A stretch of DNA of 41,980 nucleotides from NCBI RefSeq assembly GCF_015594625.1, contig NZ_JADNRQ010000024.1, positions 1-41,980 on the forward strand, read 5' to 3'. Positions within the stretch are counted from its first letter, which is position 1. Each line of letters opens with the position of its first letter. The position numbers and the translations under genes were made by a program. Below are positions 24,358 to 33,100 of this stretch, one piece after another. Below the pieces are notes generated by a model. It ran no database searches. It was not told the DNA's origin and worked only from the letters and a program-made list of their open reading frames with translations. The stretch comes from Desulfallas sp. Bu1-1 (GTDB taxonomy: Bacteria; Bacillota; Desulfotomaculia; Desulfotomaculales; Desulfallaceae).

Positions 24358-24792
24358 TTGCAAATCAAAAAAGACCAAAGCGGCCAGGTCCTTGTTGAAT
24401 TCGCCCTGATCGCGCCTATCTTCATCGGACTGATATTCGTGCTGATCATAACCGGGCTGTGGATATATAACTCATCTCAAACCAGCCAAGCGGCCAGGAT
24501 CGCGGCCCATTACATGGCGGTGACCGGGGACATGTCCGAAGCGAGAGACAAGGCCACTGTCCACCTACAAAAAACAATGGTCGCGGCGGAGATCGGCCAG
24601 GTATCCGTCCACCAGGCCGGGGACATAACTCAAAGCGTTGTGGTTACCCGGATGGAAACATTCGTCCCCGGGTTGAAAAAACTGTTCAACCCGGGCGACG
24701 GCGGCTGGACGGGTAAAGTAACCATAACAAAGGAGGCGCAGACGGTACGTGAATACCGTTTCAGAAATCCGGGCGCGTTTAATCGAAGATGA
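24358..24792 (+). CDS. TadE-like pseudopilin
   Basis: A 144-residue protein with the TadE N-terminus: KKDQSGQVLVEFALIAPIFI, i.e. a processing Gly then a helix with Glu at +5, and one membrane segment at about 10-35. The exposed part is short and has no special motif. TadE-type minor pseudopilins are cut by TadV and needed for Flp pilus assembly. TTG 24358 follows CAGGGGTGAT. It overlaps the next gene by 44 nt in another frame and is first of an accessory operon with two further pseudopilins, a thiol oxidoreductase and a diguanylate cyclase. Confidence 0.8.
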   Translation: MQIKKDQSGQVLVEFALIAPIFIGLIFVLIITGLWIYNSSQTSQAARIAAHYMAVTGDMSEARDKATVHLQKTMVAAEIGQVSVHQAGDITQSVVVTRMETFVPGLKKLFNPGDGGWTGKVTITKEAQTVREYRFRNPGAFNRR

Positions 24793-25183
24793 AAGAGGCG
24801 TAATCATAATTGAAGCGGCGTTCTCATTCATCCTTTTAATTTTCCTTTTCCTCGGAGCCGTAACCCTGTCCTTTGTAATCAGGGACTGCTACAACATCCA
24901 AAAAGTCGCCCGGGAAGGAGCAAGGGAAGCCTGCATAACGGGCAGCATAGAAAGCGGTTATAACAAAGCTATGAGCTCGGCCTGGCTGTACGACCTTGAA
25001 CCTGACAGGTTGACCATTAAATTTGACAGCCAGCACACCGGCAACCGCAATTTAATCACCTGCGATGTGACGTACAGAATCAACCTGTTTTCCAGGACCT
25101 TTCCCCAGCTGGTGGGCGGCAAAAGCCTTTTCGACTTTGACGTTCACAGCAAAGCTACGTTTGGCTGGTGGGACTTTTCGTAG
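24749..25183 (+). CDS. TadE/TadF-like pseudopilin
   Basis: A 144-residue single-anchor protein: LIEDERGVIIIEAAFSFILL gives Gly then Glu at +5, followed by a helix to about residue 42, then a TadE-type segment (NIQKVAREGAREACITG) and a beta-rich tail. GTG 24749 lies inside the end of the preceding gene, after AAAGGAGG at about 24729-24736 (spacing 12), so translation is coupled. Expected to be processed by the prepilin peptidase and act as a minor component at the base or tip of the pilus. Confidence 0.75.
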   Translation: MNTVSEIRARLIEDERGVIIIEAAFSFILLIFLFLGAVTLSFVIRDCYNIQKVAREGAREACITGSIESGYNKAMSSAWLYDLEPDRLTIKFDSQHTGNRNLITCDVTYRINLFSRTFPQLVGGKSLFDFDVHSKATFGWWDFS

Positions 25184-25194
25184 GGGGCGATGAT

Positions 25195-25902
25195 TTGCAG
25201 CGCATTTTAAGGATTTTAAAAGACGAGCGGGGCAGTATCCTGCCCATCATGGCCGCCGTTTTGGCCATAGTGCTGGCCATATCCGCCGTGGCCATCGACT
25301 TCGCCCGCAGGGGCATAGCAGCTGAAAAACTGCAAACCGCCGGCGACGCGGCGTCGGTGGCAGCCGCGATGAGCGCGACAAGGTACGTGCGGCTGGAAAT
25401 TGATCCGGGCAGTTATGAAACGGTATGCTGTGGTGATGATGACTGCTGGGTATGCTGTATTGACTGCGGTGACCCCTTTGAAGTTGTGGGGACCGAAAAG
25501 GAACTGATTGACGAGGATGGTTATCAGGACTACTGTTGCAGTTGCGGCTGCGGCCCGGTGAAACTGCTGGACCGGTGGGTTGAGTATGAAGGCAACAACG
25601 CCCAATACGCGGCCCTGATGTTTTTCAACCTGAACAAGCCCAGGGAAATGAGCGCCGCTGAGGACGGCGATTCGGCAATAACGGATATAACGGTTTACGG
25701 CAACAGTGGTAATCCTAAATATCCCTCGGTTGTCGTGATGACCACGGGCCGGGTAAAGACGGTCCTGCTCAATTCCCTGAACAAACTGTTTCCGGGCGCC
25801 GACTTTACTTTTTTAGGCGCTTCCCGCTGTTCCCAGGGCGGTTCGTTTTATTACGACCTGGATGGCGGCTGGCACCGGGCAGCGGCTGAGGGGTGCGATT
25901 AA
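25195..25902 (+). CDS. Cysteine-rich TadG-like protein
   Basis: A 235-residue protein. The N-terminal anchor follows DERGSILPIMAAVLAIVLAI, and the conserved TadE/G block AGDAASVAAAMSAT is present. A loop between about residues 73 and 125 holds ten cysteines in clusters (CC, C, CC, C, then CC, C, C, C), and two more lie near the end. Such cysteine density is unusual for TadG-like proteins and predicts disulphides or a metal site outside the membrane. TTG 25195 fits the AGGGGG SD; GTG 25168 is possible. The next gene encodes a membrane thiol oxidoreductase, a plausible partner for disulphide formation. Confidence 0.7.
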   Translation: MQRILRILKDERGSILPIMAAVLAIVLAISAVAIDFARRGIAAEKLQTAGDAASVAAAMSATRYVRLEIDPGSYETVCCGDDDCWVCCIDCGDPFEVVGTEKELIDEDGYQDYCCSCGCGPVKLLDRWVEYEGNNAQYAALMFFNLNKPREMSAAEDGDSAITDITVYGNSGNPKYPSVVVMTTGRVKTVLLNSLNKLFPGADFTFLGASRCSQGGSFYYDLDGGWHRAAAEGCD

Positions 25903-25929
25903 AACACTGTATAGAAAGGAAGATCAATC

Positions 25930-26658
25930 ATGCGAAGACTCCTTGGCGGGAGTTTTTTTATTACTGCGACAATCTATATGGCGGTATCAAAACCACCCGA
26001 CCATATAACCCTGCTGGCCATGCTCTTATGCACCGTATGCGCCATGCTGGTAACCACAAAACAATATACCTGGCCGGTTGTAATAGGTGGAATAATGATC
26101 GCCGGTTCCTTGGTCATGCAGGCGGCGCTGTCCTACCGGTGCACGGACTGCCTGAAAGCGGACGCATTGATCCTGTGTGGCATTGTGTATCTGGCCGTAT
26201 TCGACAAAAGCGGGTTCAAACTGTGGACCAGGGGCACGGCCGCCGGGATGACGTTGATACTGCTCACATTCTTCATTCTGGCCGCCCCGGCGGAACAGGT
26301 GTTGAACACCAACACCGCCAGCCGTTACATCCAGGCAAGCGACGGGAGCTCGGACACCCGCCTAGACACCGCAGAAAAGTCGGTTTTATTGTTCAACCCC
26401 AAATGCAGTGCCTGCGGTGAAGTTACAAGCAAACTGGTACAACTTGATCCATACGGGGAACACTGGATACCGGTGCAGACCGGCGGCAACTTGCAGGACG
26501 GGCGGGATTACCTCACCGGCAAGGGCTATCAGGGAAAACTTTACATAACAAAGTGGCCGGGTGCGGTACCGGCGCTGGTAACCACACAGGAGAACAGTAC
26601 AGTAATTATCCGCTCGCCTGATCAAATGATCAAAATAATTGGAGGTGGTGGTAATTGA
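25930..26658 (+). CDS. Membrane thiol oxidoreductase with thioredoxin-like domain
   Basis: A 242-residue protein. Four membrane segments lie at about 8-20, 26-43, 49-68 and 77-120, with a CTDC motif (71-74) at a membrane face. An outer domain from about 150 follows, with CSAC (159-162) in LLFNPKCSACGEV and a cis-proline-like GAVPALV (211-217), the marks of a thioredoxin fold. The layout resembles VKOR/DsbB-type oxidases joined to a thioredoxin domain, though the usual VKOR motifs are incomplete. It follows the cysteine-rich TadG-like gene by 27 nt and overlaps the GGDEF gene by 4 nt. Role in folding the pilus protein is inference. Confidence 0.65.
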   Translation: MRRLLGGSFFITATIYMAVSKPPDHITLLAMLLCTVCAMLVTTKQYTWPVVIGGIMIAGSLVMQAALSYRCTDCLKADALILCGIVYLAVFDKSGFKLWTRGTAAGMTLILLTFFILAAPAEQVLNTNTASRYIQASDGSSDTRLDTAEKSVLLFNPKCSACGEVTSKLVQLDPYGEHWIPVQTGGNLQDGRDYLTGKGYQGKLYITKWPGAVPALVTTQENSTVIIRSPDQMIKIIGGGGN

Positions 26659-27443
26659 CGGTTTTAATCACCGGGATTGCCGCGGTGGTTTTGTTTGTTT
26701 TGGGAGTAACGGTCAGGGCCAGCCCGCCAATGGTTGTATTGGTGCAGGCGCTCTGGCTGCTGGCCTTCTGGTCTTTTTTGGCCCTGGTCCTGCTGTGGGT
26801 ACGACACTTGCGCAAACAAATTCAAGGCACAGGAGACAGATTTCCCTTCTCTGTCCGGGAATTCGCCGGTGTGGAAAGCGATCTAAAAGCGCTGTTTGAG
26901 AGACTTAAATACGCCGAGCTGGAGAAATGGGACCAGGCGGCAAAGCAGGCCGGGGATTCTCTGGTATTAATGTTCAGTTCCACGACCGATGAATTGACCG
27001 GCGTGGCAAACAGAAGGCGGCTGGAAACATATTTAGCCGAAACGAACGCACCTTTCTCAATAATCATGATGGACATAGACCACTTCAAAAAGGTGAACGA
27101 CACCTACGGGCACGGTGTGGGCGACGAGGTGCTGCGGCATTTTGCTAGGGTGGTCCAAAAATCAATACGCCCCGATGATTTGCTGGCACGCTACGGTGGC
27201 GAGGAATTCACCGTCGTTTGCGGTTCCAGCCTTGAACAGGCCGCCAGGGTAGCGGAAAGAATACGGGGTTCAATCGAAAGCGCCCCGGCCAAAACCTCGG
27301 CGGGGGCAATTAAAATCACGGCGAGTTTCGGCGTTGCTGAATACAGGGAAGGGGATACGCCCGAATCCGTAAAGGAAAGGGCGGACCAGGCCCTGTACCG
27401 GGCCAAGCAAAGTGGCAGGAACAGTGTGGAGATAATAACGTGA
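26655..27443 (+). CDS. Membrane GGDEF diguanylate cyclase
   Basis: A 262-residue protein. Two membrane segments (about 4-20 and 27-50), a short coiled linker (72-105), and a GGDEF domain from about 108. It has the D-x-LTGVANRR entry motif, metal Asp in IMMDIDHFKKVND, the active site GGEEF (181-185) and a product-inhibition I-site RxxD (R172-D175) five residues before it. It should make c-di-GMP from two GTP and be feedback-inhibited. TTG 26655 overlaps the preceding stop. With the c-di-GMP riboswitch at 41725, it points to second-messenger control of the pilus locus. Confidence 0.9.
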   Translation: MTVLITGIAAVVLFVLGVTVRASPPMVVLVQALWLLAFWSFLALVLLWVRHLRKQIQGTGDRFPFSVREFAGVESDLKALFERLKYAELEKWDQAAKQAGDSLVLMFSSTTDELTGVANRRRLETYLAETNAPFSIIMMDIDHFKKVNDTYGHGVGDEVLRHFARVVQKSIRPDDLLARYGGEEFTVVCGSSLEQAARVAERIRGSIESAPAKTSAGAIKITASFGVAEYREGDTPESVKERADQALYRAKQSGRNSVEIIT

Positions 27444-27449
27444 GTTTGG

Positions 27450-27626
27450 TTACTTTAAAACGTTTTCCCTTATCTCTTTTTTAATTGTGCGGATGCGGGC
27501 AAGCCTATTGCTGTTTTTGCTTTCTTCTTCGCGGATAAATTTAAAGAAGCCACTTAAATCGCCATTGAATTTTTCCAGGATAAGCTCACGTGATTTTCGT
27601 ACTTCATTGACAATCTGATCTTCCAT
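27450..27626 (-). CDS. Small helical protein downstream of PIN toxin
   Basis: A 58-residue charged helical protein (MEDQIVNEVRKSRELILEKF, then FFKFIREEESKNSNRLARIR) with AGGAGGG about 7 nt before ATG (27626 on the minus strand). Its start lies 3 nt after the PIN gene stop, so it is in the same operon. It may be the partner antitoxin of the PIN protein, although antitoxins usually precede the toxin. Small proteins of this look accompany this PIN subfamily elsewhere, from memory rather than proof. Confidence 0.6.
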   Translation of the reverse strand: MEDQIVNEVRKSRELILEKFNGDLSGFFKFIREEESKNSNRLARIRTIKKEIRENVLK

Positions 27627-27629
27627 GAT

Positions 27630-28115
27630 TTAATCCCTCCTCATAAGTTCAGTGGGGGTGACAATTTCAGGGGTTTCCAGTCCAATGGAGGTATTGAAAC
27701 GTTTCAATTTCCTGCGGACTTCCCCGTGGGCGAGATGTTTGCAGTTCCAGGTTAAAAGGTAGTCCAAACCATATACCACCGCATATGCAATATGTACAGC
27801 ATCCAATGCAGATTTTTCAGGAATATCAAGTACATATTGATATTCTCTGGCCATTTTTTCAACTTCTTCGGTTGCGGGCAATATTTCAAGCCTTTCAAGA
27901 TATTTAAGCCTTTGAGAAGCTACTTTAGGGTCTCCGGCTTTTGCTTCAACCAAGACTGCCTGGGATATGTAAATAATAAAGTAATCCTTTGCTTCAGACC
28001 ACCATTCATGAGTTGCCTGTTGATTGGCGGCAACAATCAAATCTCTGCTTGGACGTGCTGCAAGGTAGCTTGGGATTGTTGTTTCCATATATAAAGTTGG
28101 TTTATTGTTCGTCAT
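27630..28115 (-). CDS. PIN-domain (VapC-type) toxin
   Basis: A 161-residue PIN nuclease. LYMETTIPSYLAARPSRD at the start, with E in place of the usual first Asp of this subfamily, is followed by the middle acidic residues (VLVEAKAGD) and the DAVHIAYAV and DYLLTWNCKHLAH blocks that build the metal site. Expected to cut RNA when released from its partner. ATG at 28115 has GAGGTG 6 nt upstream; an upstream extension of 33 codons lacks an SD. A promoter lies at 28137-28165. The orientation is opposite to the pilus genes around it. Confidence 0.8.
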   Translation of the reverse strand: MTNNKPTLYMETTIPSYLAARPSRDLIVAANQQATHEWWSEAKDYFIIYISQAVLVEAKAGDPKVASQRLKYLERLEILPATEEVEKMAREYQYVLDIPEKSALDAVHIAYAVVYGLDYLLTWNCKHLAHGEVRRKLKRFNTSIGLETPEIVTPTELMRRD

Positions 28116-28136
28116 AACATACACCTCATTTAAAAA

Positions 28137-28165
28137 AGTATAACCTTTGCTAAAGCGAAATGCAA
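28137..28165 (-). promoter_or_regulatory. Promoter of the PIN operon
   Basis: On the minus strand TTGCAT (28160-28165), a 17-nt spacer and TATACT (28137-28142). It points into the PIN/58-aa operon, about 20 nt before the PIN start. Confidence 0.5.
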
Positions 28166-28274
28166 TGATGATGGCAAAAAATGTATAAAACTGCAAAACA
28201 AAAAAGCTCAGCAAAACTTTGTGTTGATTTTACAGGTGGTAAGTTGAGTAAACAAGAAAAGGAGGTGCTGAAAA

Positions 28275-28730
28275 ATGGCAGTAGAATTCCCCATTATTCT
28301 GTCCTCTTTCGTGGCGCTTGTGGCGGCATATAACGATGCCAGGAACATGCTCATCCCCAACTGGCTGACCATAACAACCATTGCCGCCGGTTTAATATTT
28401 GCCCTGTGGACGGGCAGTTATGAAAACCTTACCGGGGCCTTGCTGGTGTTCGGGGTGATGCTGTACTTCTGGTCACGCGGCTGGATCGGCGGCGGGGACG
28501 CGAAACTCGCGCCGGGGCTTGCCCTTTTCCTGGGCGCAATACCCGTACTGTACGGTATCGCACTGGCGTCCGCAGTTTTCGCGCTGTGGAGCGCCACAAA
28601 AGCATGGCGCAATTCAGGACGCTTTGTCACTTTCCTCATGGTCCTCCTGGGCAAAATACCGGGCGGGGCCGTGCCGCTGGCCGTACTGATGGGGCCGATG
28701 GCCGTGGGGTTCAAGCTGTTGGGGTTTTAA
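28275..28730 (+). CDS. tadV: Prepilin peptidase TadV/CpaA (A24 family)
   Basis: A 151-residue polytopic membrane aspartyl protease. Catalytic D21 sits in YNDARNMLIPNW and D75 in GGGDAKL, the two A24 peptidase signatures; the N-methylation domain of PilD is absent, as in TadV. About five membrane segments. It cuts Flp pilins and TadE/TadG-type pseudopilins after the Gly. It is the only such peptidase in the window, so it should serve both Tad systems. ATG 28275 has AAAGGAGGTG upstream. Confidence 0.92.
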   Translation: MAVEFPIILSSFVALVAAYNDARNMLIPNWLTITTIAAGLIFALWTGSYENLTGALLVFGVMLYFWSRGWIGGGDAKLAPGLALFLGAIPVLYGIALASAVFALWSATKAWRNSGRFVTFLMVLLGKIPGGAVPLAVLMGPMAVGFKLLGF

Positions 28731-28768
28731 CTGGAACTGCGGAATTTGCGGAATTAACAGGATAATTG

Positions 28769-28777
28769 TGGTATAAT
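28769..28777 (+). promoter_or_regulatory. Extended -10 promoter of type I toxin copy 2
   Basis: TGGTATAAT (TATAAT at 28772-28777) with no strong -35 at the right distance. A start near 28784 gives a leader of about 67 nt, nearly equal to copy 1. Confidence 0.55.
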
Positions 28778-28802
28778 TGGATAAGGGAATATTGGTATAC
28801 GG

Positions 28803-28845
28803 GCCTCACCTGCCGGGGTTAAGACAACTCGAAAGGGGGTGAGGC
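28803..28845 (+). promoter_or_regulatory. SD-sequestering stem in toxin 2 leader
   Basis: GCCTCACC (28803-28810) pairs perfectly with GGTGAGGC (28838-28845), which includes the end of the SD run GAAAGGGGGTGAGG. An inner GGGTT/AACTC stem (28816-28820 with 28826-28830) uses entirely different bases from copy 1 but keeps a stem. Structure is conserved, sequence is not. Confidence 0.6.
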
Positions 28846-28850
28846 TGGCA

Positions 28851-28940
28851 ATGATCGCAGTTTCAGACGTAATACAGATTATCACAGTGGTTATCCTTTT
28901 TCTCACCCTCGTCGTCCTGATAACGGACCGGCGGAAGTAA
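28851..28940 (+). CDS. Holin-like type I toxin peptide, copy 2
   Basis: A 29-residue peptide beginning MIAVSDVIQII, then a hydrophobic run (VVILFLTLVVLI) and a charged end TDRRK. It is the same length as, and clearly homologous to, the peptide at 10493 (shared DVIQI, LTLVVL, terminal basic residues). Leader structure, spacing and antisense layout are also shared. It would act in the membrane if translated. It lies between tadV and an exported copper-amine-oxidase-N protein. Family call by resemblance to putative holin-like toxins. Confidence 0.65.
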   Translation: MIAVSDVIQIITVVILFLTLVVLITDRRK

Positions 28941-28947
28941 TTGAAAA

Positions 28948-29037
28948 CCCTTGAAACTGCGCCAACAGTTTCAAGGGCCTAAATGAAACCCCGGTTTGAT
29001 GGGGCGCACACGCCGTATTACTAATATTCCCTGTTAA
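28948..29037 (-). ncRNA. Predicted antisense RNA (antitoxin) to toxin copy 2
   Basis: Minus-strand promoter TTGACA (29065-29070) with TAATAT (29042-29047, 17-nt spacer) or TATAAT (29044-29049, 15-nt). The transcript ends at a perfect 12-bp stem CCCTTGAAACTG/CAGTTTCAAGGG (28948-28959 with 28966-28977), which on the minus strand is followed by TTTTC. It contains a further CCCC/GGGG hairpin (about 28988-29005) next to the shared CACGCCGTA box. It begins 8 nt after the toxin stop on the opposite strand, so it overlaps the toxin mRNA 3' end. Confidence 0.6.
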
Positions 29038-29064
29038 TACAATATTATAATGGTTAATATAAAA

Positions 29065-29070
29065 TGTCAA
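29065..29070 (-). promoter_or_regulatory. -35 box of the antisense RNA promoter, copy 2
   Basis: A consensus TTGACA on the minus strand, with AT-rich -10 candidates 15 or 17 nt downstream, mirroring copy 1. Confidence 0.6.
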
Positions 29071-29138
29071 CAACCGGGGTTTTTAACACTTTCCAGATAA
29101 CCAATTGATCACAATAACCAAGGAGGTCGAAAGAAACT

Positions 29139-30047
29139 ATGAAAAAAAGGTTTTTGAGATCTATCACGGTGAAACTTATCGCCATGTTCACCCTGGCCGC
29201 ACTCGCGGTAGCTGTGGTTGCTCCAATGGCGTGGGCGGGGGAAGGGACAATTAAAGTAAAATACCGGCTCGGTAAAGACATAGTAATTGAGAATTTCCCC
29301 AATCCAAGCGAGTATGCGTGGAATCTTGGGGCACAAATGGGTGAACGGTACCCGACACAGGAAGTTATTGAAATCGACGGTGTACCCTGGCAGGATTCAC
29401 CCTACGCGGAAGTAATTAAAGAGAACCTAACTTTTTATGGTGAAACCGGCAGTTATTTTGCCCGCCATCCCGAGCTGATAGAAATCGCCCTTGACAAGCG
29501 TTTCAACGGCAAAGGCGCGGAAGTCTGGAGTCTTTTCAGCCAAGGTAAGTCCGTAGACGAAATCAAGCAGATATTGAGCGGCAGCAGTGAAAAACAACCG
29601 GAAACCGGCGTATCAAAAGACAAACCCGTTACAAAGGAACTGCCACCCCCGGAACCCGGTGAAATCTCCGTGGTACTTTATTTGAACCAAAAGGACTATT
29701 CCGTTGCCCGGGACGGTACCTGGCGGAAAGCCAGTTTGGATGCAGCGCCAACTGTGGATAACAAAAGAACCATGGTCCCCTTGCGCGGCGTGATGGAACA
29801 GTTCGGCGCAAGCGTGGAATGGCTGCCCGAAAGCAAGCAAATTAAAGTTCGGCTTGAAGATAAGGAAGTGGTGCTGACCCTCGGCTCCACCGAAGCACTG
29901 GTCAATGGACAGGCGGCAAAACTTGATGTGCCGGCAAAGGTAATTAACGGCAGAACCCTTATCCCCCTGCGATTTGTCTCGGAACAAATCGGCATGAACG
30001 TTATATGGGAAGGAAAAACGCAAAGCATTACCATTAAACAAAAATAA
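29139..30047 (+). CDS. Exported copper-amine-oxidase-N-domain protein
   Basis: A 302-residue secreted protein. Signal peptide at about 1-32 (LIAMFTLAALAVAVVAPMAW). A unique region spans 33-145, a Pro/Lys linker 146-172, and a copper amine oxidase N-terminal-like domain about 178-302 (TVDNKRTMVPLRGVMEQFGA... NGRTLIPLRFVSEQIGM). The last domain is a cell-surface module seen widely in Firmicutes. ATG 29139 has AAGGAGGTC. A terminator follows 20 nt after the stop, so it is probably monocistronic. It may have a cell-wall or pilus-associated role; the exact function is unknown. Confidence 0.75.
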   Translation: MKKRFLRSITVKLIAMFTLAALAVAVVAPMAWAGEGTIKVKYRLGKDIVIENFPNPSEYAWNLGAQMGERYPTQEVIEIDGVPWQDSPYAEVIKENLTFYGETGSYFARHPELIEIALDKRFNGKGAEVWSLFSQGKSVDEIKQILSGSSEKQPETGVSKDKPVTKELPPPEPGEISVVLYLNQKDYSVARDGTWRKASLDAAPTVDNKRTMVPLRGVMEQFGASVEWLPESKQIKVRLEDKEVVLTLGSTEALVNGQAAKLDVPAKVINGRTLIPLRFVSEQIGMNVIWEGKTQSITIKQK

Positions 30048-30070
30048 CAATTAATCGACCAATATGCCAA

Positions 30071-30098
30071 CCCTGCTCAGAACGAGCGGGGTTTTTAT
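30071..30098 (+). terminator. Terminator
   Basis: Stem CCCTGCTC/GAGCGGGG (30071-30078 with 30084-30091) followed by TTTTTATTTTT. Confidence 0.8.
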
Positions 30099-30185
30099 TT
30101 TTCAGAGGCAATTGCCGGTGCAGAGAAAGGGGGGATGAAATAAAGTACCGGCAAGCGATAATTTTGAAAAAGAGGTGGTTATTGT

Positions 30186-33100
30186 GTGAAAAAACAAAAA
30201 CAGCGCTATACAATGCTTGCACTCTTGATGGTGTTTCTGTTAACCCTGTACCCGGTGGGGCCGCCCGCCTACGCCTGGTCCGATTCCGGCCTGGGTTGCC
30301 CAAAAGGGCAAATGGTTAATATGGTTAATTTTAGCCCATCTATGGGCTTCTACCTCGGCGTCTGGGATGTCCAGATCAGCGGCGCTGTAAGCGGTACAGG
30401 CAAAGCCATACTTATAAACACTTACTCGAACGGCGGCGGCAATGGATACAACTTTATATCCAGCAGCAGTTACAGCAGCGCCGCACGGGAATTGAATGGC
30501 GAACCGTCGTTCGTCACCAGCAGAATCAGTTCCTACGAGTCAACAATCAGCTGGGGTTCCGGCTCCCAAAAACGGACATACATCAGAAGGTTTGCCGATC
30601 TCTGCGGGGCGACGGTAACGGGATACAGCCAGGGTGTCGTATATGTGCAAACCACACCGAAACCCAATGCCCAAATCAACCCTCCTTCCACCATCAAGGC
30701 GGGGGAGCAGGCGAAGATTGCCATCAGCGGCACGTCCTTCGTCCCGGCCGGATCGCAAAGCCAGTCGGTCACCTATAAATTCTATGTTGACTCCAGCTTG
30801 GTTGACAGTGGTTCGGGGAACAAGAGCTTTTCCAAGCAGGTATCATACACGTTCCCGGCCGCCAAGACCTACACGCTGAAACTCGAGGCAACAGACGGAG
30901 TGGGGCGCACCACCACGGTAACCAAAACAGTTACCGTTCAGGCCGGCGCTAAGCCGCCGACACCTCCGCCGGGCGGGAACATGCCGCCGGTGGCCGACTT
31001 TGACCTGCCCTCCGGCGCGGAAGTGAATGAATCGGTAAACGTGCTTGACCGTTCGGTGGACTATGACGGTACGATCACCAGGTGGGAATGGAGCGTAAGT
31101 CCTTCCTCCTATACCGGCACGCTGGGCAACACGGGCGGCACCCTGAAATTCACTCAGAAGGGCACGTACACCGTGAAGCTGACCGTGACGGACAACAAAG
31201 GGGCCAAGGGCGAGTGCACCAAATATATTGCCATCGGTGAATCGTTGCCGCCCCCACCGCCGTCCGAGCCGCCGGAACCGGAGAACAAACCTCCGGTGGC
31301 GCGTTTTTCCATGCCGTCCGAGTGCGGCCCGGGACAGACCGTCAACGTCACCAACCGGTCCTACGACCCTGACGGTTACATTGCGGAAGTGGACTGGAGC
31401 GTTAAACCGTCATCCGGGGTGAAGGAAAACAACCTCGGCGACGACGGAGGCACCCTGGTTTTCAGCGAACTGGGGACATACACGGTTAAGCTAACCGTTA
31501 CCGATGATAAGGGCGATGAAGATTCCACCGAAGAAGAAATAGAAGTCGTAAACCAGCCGCCCGGGGCCAGGATCGTCGTTCCCGACAGTATCATGCAGGG
31601 CGACGATGTAACCATCCGCAGTGCCTCCCGTGACCCGGACGGGGAAATCGTCAAGCTCACCTGGTCCGTGACCCCGGCTGAAAACATGGTTGGGGAACTG
31701 GCCGGGGAGGAAAGCACGGTTTACTTCGACAAGGAGGGGCAGTACAAGATCACCCTTACCGTCGAGGACAACTGGGGGGCCACGGACACCGATGAAGTTA
31801 CGGTGACCGTGGAACCGGCGATCCCGCAGGCTTTCTTTACGGATGACGGTGCCTATAAACAGAACCGCAGGATTGTCCTCACCGAAGCGGGGCAGTCCTC
31901 CGCCAGGTACCCCATCATTAAAGAGCTGGACGAGTGGGAGATCCTCCCGGCGGGCAACGGCGCGACATCCGAGGCCATCAGGGTAAAGGACGTTTCGCCG
32001 GACAAAAAAGAGGTGCTGTTCAAGACACCCGGCACCTACAAGGTGAGGTTGCGGGTGACGAATACCGCCGGTCACACCTCCGAGTGGTACGAACAGACAT
32101 TGGACATCAGGCCGGATGAACCGCCCGTGGCGGACTTTGTGGTACAGCAGGCATACCTGCGCGATCCCGCCGTCGGGAAGAAGGCCACCGCCGAGATCAG
32201 GGATACGTCCTATTCACCGGATGCAGATATAATTGCCCACCGGACCTGGAAGTACCGTTACGACAGCGACAATGATGGTGACTTCAATGACGAGCAGTGG
32301 GTGGTGTTCAGCGACGGCAACGAAACCGCGCCGAGTTTCCAGACCGACCAGGTCGGCAAATATCACGTCGAGCTGGAGGTAACGGAGGGGTTCGGTGAGG
32401 ATACCGTCGCGGAGTTTGTATCTGCCGAGGACTATTTAAAGGCCGATACGTCCTCCAAACCTCTGAACGAGAAAAGGGCGGAGGTCATCAACATCCGTCC
32501 CTCCGTGGGCTTTGATGTGCTGCGGAAGAAGAAGGCGGATATCATTTTTACACTGGGCAACACCCAGGGAACCGGGTTTGATGGGGCTATAGCCCAAAAT
32601 CTTGACGGGCTGATTAACCAGTACCTGAAACCGGAGCTCGCGGCAAACAACGTCGATTATCAGATAAGCTCAGTTCAGGCGCAAAGCATGACAATGCAGG
32701 ATACATTCAATTGGCAGGTCTACGATCACGTTGGTCGATGGGGAGAAAACACTGGCGGCTACTATACCGGTCGGAACCACATAATCATAGTGGGCAAGGA
32801 TGTATATTTCTACGGTTACGGTAGCCCGGCTTTCAAGGATTTCCTGTTCATGCCGGACAACACTTCGGGTAAGAAGACGTTTACTTTCGATCTCTCGGAA
32901 AGCGGCATTAACTACCATAGTATGGAGGGCGGCGGCTTCCTCTTTAACAGCAAGATCCAGAACGACATTCTGAGCGGTTATGTCATCCTGTTCGCGCAGG
33001 CGGGCATAGAGCTGTATGAAATCCCCGGGGTTAACGTAAACTCCTTCCACAACGAGCAGTATTACTTATTGGCCAATGCCCCCTATGCGAACAAGATAGG

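Noticed and set aside
25893-26420. Plus-strand open frame of 175 codons overlapping the thiol oxidoreductase
   Set aside because: Out of frame with the gene that has membrane segments and CxxC motifs; its translation is His/Arg/Gly-rich with no domain.
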